Assembly (NCBI RefSeq): GCF_041751335.1
Contig: NZ_JBGSXS010000138.1
Location: 1 to 64,000 of the forward strand
Length of the DNA: 64,000 nt
Origin: Aquiflexum sp041751335
GTDB taxonomy: Bacteria; Bacteroidota; Bacteroidia; Cytophagales; Cyclobacteriaceae
Direction of reading: 5' to 3'
The notes below the pieces were generated by a model. The model was not told the DNA's origin, did not search any database, and saw only the letters and a list, made by a program, of their open reading frames with translations. Every line of letters starts with the position of its first letter. Positions within the stretch are counted from its first letter, which is position 1. Shown here one piece after another: positions 62,224 through 64,000 of the stretch. Position numbers and translations under genes: made by a program.

Positions 62224-64000
62224 GCTGCTTTGCCGATTTGAAATTCAAAAAACACTTCTGTTCCTCTACTTTTAACCAAAGTCATATTTCCATCCAATTG
62301 CCTGGTCAATAAATTTATGAGCTGCGTTCCAAATCCAGTTCCTTTGATTCCACTATCCATATCAAAACCTACACCATCATCACTCACTTTCAAATGGAGA
62401 TGTGAATCAGTTTCTGACAGACTGATAGTAACTTTTCCTTTCCTTTTATCTGGAAAGGCATACTTAAGTGAATTTGTAATCAGCTCATTGACAATCAAAC
62501 CTATTGGAATGGCCCTATCCACGTCAAGCTCCAAGGAATCCATGGCACAGTCAAATGTAATCTGTTCGGTGGCATCAAAGGAATCTATGATATATCCCCC
62601 CAAATTCCGAAAGTATTGCTTCATTTCGATTGAGGTCATATTTTCCCCTTGATAGAGGTTTTGGTGGATCATTCCCATGCTATGTACCCGATTTTGACTT
62701 TCAATCATGATGTCCTGAAGTTCTTGGTTATCAATCTGGGAAGTCTGCAAGGAAAGTAGGCTGGAAATGGTCTCTAGGTTGTTTTTTACCCTATGGTGGA
62801 TTTCTTTCAATAAAAACTCCTTTTCTTTATTCTGTTTTTCAAGAAGCAAACTATATTTCTTCCTTTTAATGAAAACCCTGTAAAGAAAAAAGAGGAAAAA
62901 GATCATCAATCCTGTCAGAATCAGCGTGAAAACCTGTATGGTTGCCTGCTGTTTCAATTTTTCCATTTGCAATGAAATTGTACTTTCCTTTTGGTTTAAT
63001 TCCATTTCGGTTTGCATTTGGGCAATTCTTTGATCCGCATCGGAGTTGAAAACACGCTGAGTCAGTTCATGATATTTTTTATAGGCCTTAAAAGATTCCT
63101 TGATGTTGTTCTTTCCTTCATAAGCCTCACTCAATTCCTGATAGATCAGACCTAAATAATATATGTCTCCAAAATCTTCTGTTGCCGTTCGGATACTTCT
63201 CTGTAGGTATGTTATGGCAGTATCAAAATCCCTTTCCTGGTTTTTTAGCTTTCCGAGGGAAAGTAGAGAGCGGACAACCATAAAATCATTCTCCAACAAC
63301 TCTGCATATTTCAGCGCTTCCTTTCCTGATTTATAAGCATTTTCATAATCATCTATTTGACAATATAATTCAGTAAGGGCAATATAGGTGTCACTAAGAT
63401 TATTATAGAATCCATATTTTTCACCGATTCTTGCCGATCTTTGAAAGTAAGGCAAAGCTTCTTGATACTTGTCGAGCTCCACCAAATTATTCCCCAATAC
63501 GTGAAGTGTAAAATCGAAATCAAGATCTTTTAAGCCCCTATCTTCAAACAATGCTATTGACTTCATGCCATATTCCACTCCTTTTTCAAACTTTCCCTGT
63601 TTCCAAAACAGATTGCTCATATCCGAATATGCCATGGCTTGAGCTTTTGTATCCTGATATTTTTCTCCCAATTGTAAAGTTTTGGTCGCATATTCAAAAG
63701 CTTTGCTCAAATCCCCTCTTCGCTCATAAACATAACCTAAATTTGTCAGAAGTAGCCATGTTTCGGATTCCGGTATTTTTTCCAAGGCACTTCTCAGGAC
63801 AATTTCTGCATAATCCAATTCTTCTAACCTTAATAAGATGGCACCCTGGGAGACCTGCATTCTTCCTTCCCAAATGTCATTGTTTGCCTCTCTGACCTCC
63901 TCCAAACCCCGATTGATGATTTCCAATGATTTAAGAAGGTTTCTGGTATGATAATAATATCCAAGGTCATTGATGACCAAAAAACGCAAATCTTCCTGAT
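62220..64000 (-). CDS. TPR-containing sensor histidine kinase (partial, runs off right edge)
   Basis: At least 593 residues visible; the frame remains open to the window end, so the N-terminus is missing. About ten TPR helix pairs (residues ~1-310, e.g. WLLTNLGYVYERRGDLSKAFEYA) probably lie in the periplasm. One membrane span follows (VFTLILTGLMIFFLFFLYRVF), then a HisKA_2/HWE-type domain, FLLKEIHHRVKNNLETISSL, with the phospho-accepting His. The HATPase has LIVNELITNSLKYAFP (N box), SDDGVGFD and GTGFGTQLINLLTRQL. Architecture is common in Bacteroidetes. Stop overlaps the LytTR regulator start by 4 bp. Confidence 0.93.
   Translation of the reverse strand, partial: QEDLRFLVINDLGYYYHTRNLLKSLEIINRGLEEVREANNDIWEGRMQVSQGAILLRLEELDYAEIVLRSALEKIPESETWLLLTNLGYVYERRGDLSKAFEYATKTLQLGEKYQDTKAQAMAYSDMSNLFWKQGKFEKGVEYGMKSIALFEDRGLKDLDFDFTLHVLGNNLVELDKYQEALPYFQRSARIGEKYGFYNNLSDTYIALTELYCQIDDYENAYKSGKEALKYAELLENDFMVVRSLLSLGKLKNQERDFDTAITYLQRSIRTATEDFGDIYYLGLIYQELSEAYEGKNNIKESFKAYKKYHELTQRVFNSDADQRIAQMQTEMELNQKESTISLQMEKLKQQATIQVFTLILTGLMIFFLFFLYRVFIKRKKYSLLLEKQNKEKEFLLKEIHHRVKNNLETISSLLSLQTSQIDNQELQDIMIESQNRVHSMGMIHQNLYQGENMTSIEMKQYFRNLGGYIIDSFDATEQITFDCAMDSLELDVDRAIPIGLIVNELITNSLKYAFPDKRKGKVTISLSETDSHLHLKVSDDGVGFDMDSGIKGTGFGTQLINLLTRQLDGNMTLVKSRGTEVFFEFQIGKAA

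Noticed and set aside
1..64000. CRISPR array, prophage or insertion sequence
   Set aside because: No regularly spaced direct repeats, no phage structural genes and no transposase-like reading frame were seen in the window.

Overview
The window looks like chromosomal DNA of a gliding-type Bacteroidota, most likely order Cytophagales and near Cyclobacteriaceae (Algoriphagus/Cyclobacterium-like). This is judged from gene content and style, not from a database. Evidence: a complete gldK-gldL-gldM-gldN type IX secretion (T9SS) core with a PorP/SprF-like gene, a PorW/SprE-like lipoprotein, a secreted protein with a T9SS C-terminal sorting domain, many DUF families typical of Bacteroidetes (DUF4105, DUF4271, DUF4197, DUF4403), TAnnTTTG-type -7 promoter boxes, weak or absent Shine-Dalgarno sites, and an ATP synthase operon lacking beta and epsilon.

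Layout. 1-5 kb: RidA-family protein, GntP-type permease, dispersed repeats and a large T9SS cargo protein. 5-11.6 kb: DUF4105 membrane protein, uvrB, a second repeat cluster, an AlbA_2 protein, a PLP deaminase and an RluA-type pseudouridine synthase. 11.6-12.5 kb: a gene-free stretch holding two small transcription-unit-like elements. Each has a -7 box, a tRNA-like acceptor/T-arm fold and a terminator; this is the most unusual part of the window. 12.5-24.3 kb: a giant AsmA-like protein, metK, a TlpA-like thioredoxin, purM, a ceramidase-like protein, a UbiA-like membrane protein and an SGNH hydrolase. 24.3-31.2 kb (minus): a likely operon of M23 peptidase, bactofilin, AtpZ-like, a small membrane protein, atpB, atpE, atpF, atpH, atpA, atpG. 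31.3-38.2 kb (plus): PorW/SprE, penicillin-binding protein 1A, uvrC. 38.2-47.5 kb (minus): BamA-like protein, DUF4271, HemD-like, PorP/SprF-like, gldK, gldL, gldM, gldN. 47.5-57 kb: hemW, DUF721, DUF4197, a partner-switching module (SpoIIE-type phosphatase, STAS protein, RsbW-like kinase) and a three-gene periplasmic foldase operon. 57-64 kb: YtxJ-like, DUF4403, a DUF6922-like/AbiEii toxin-antitoxin-like pair, an SDR oxidoreductase, and a LytTR response regulator with its TPR histidine kinase, which runs off the right edge.

How the genes fit together: much of the window serves the cell envelope. The T9SS motor and trans-envelope complex (GldKLMN), its accessory factors (PorP-like, PorW-like) and a substrate are present. 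So are outer-membrane biogenesis factors (BamA-like, SurA-like foldases, AsmA-like) and peptidoglycan factors (PBP1A, M23, bactofilin). Energy comes from the H+-type F0F1 ATPase. No phage, plasmid or CRISPR was seen. The clearest accessory signals are the dispersed repeats, the AbiE-like pair and the twin tRNA-like RNAs.
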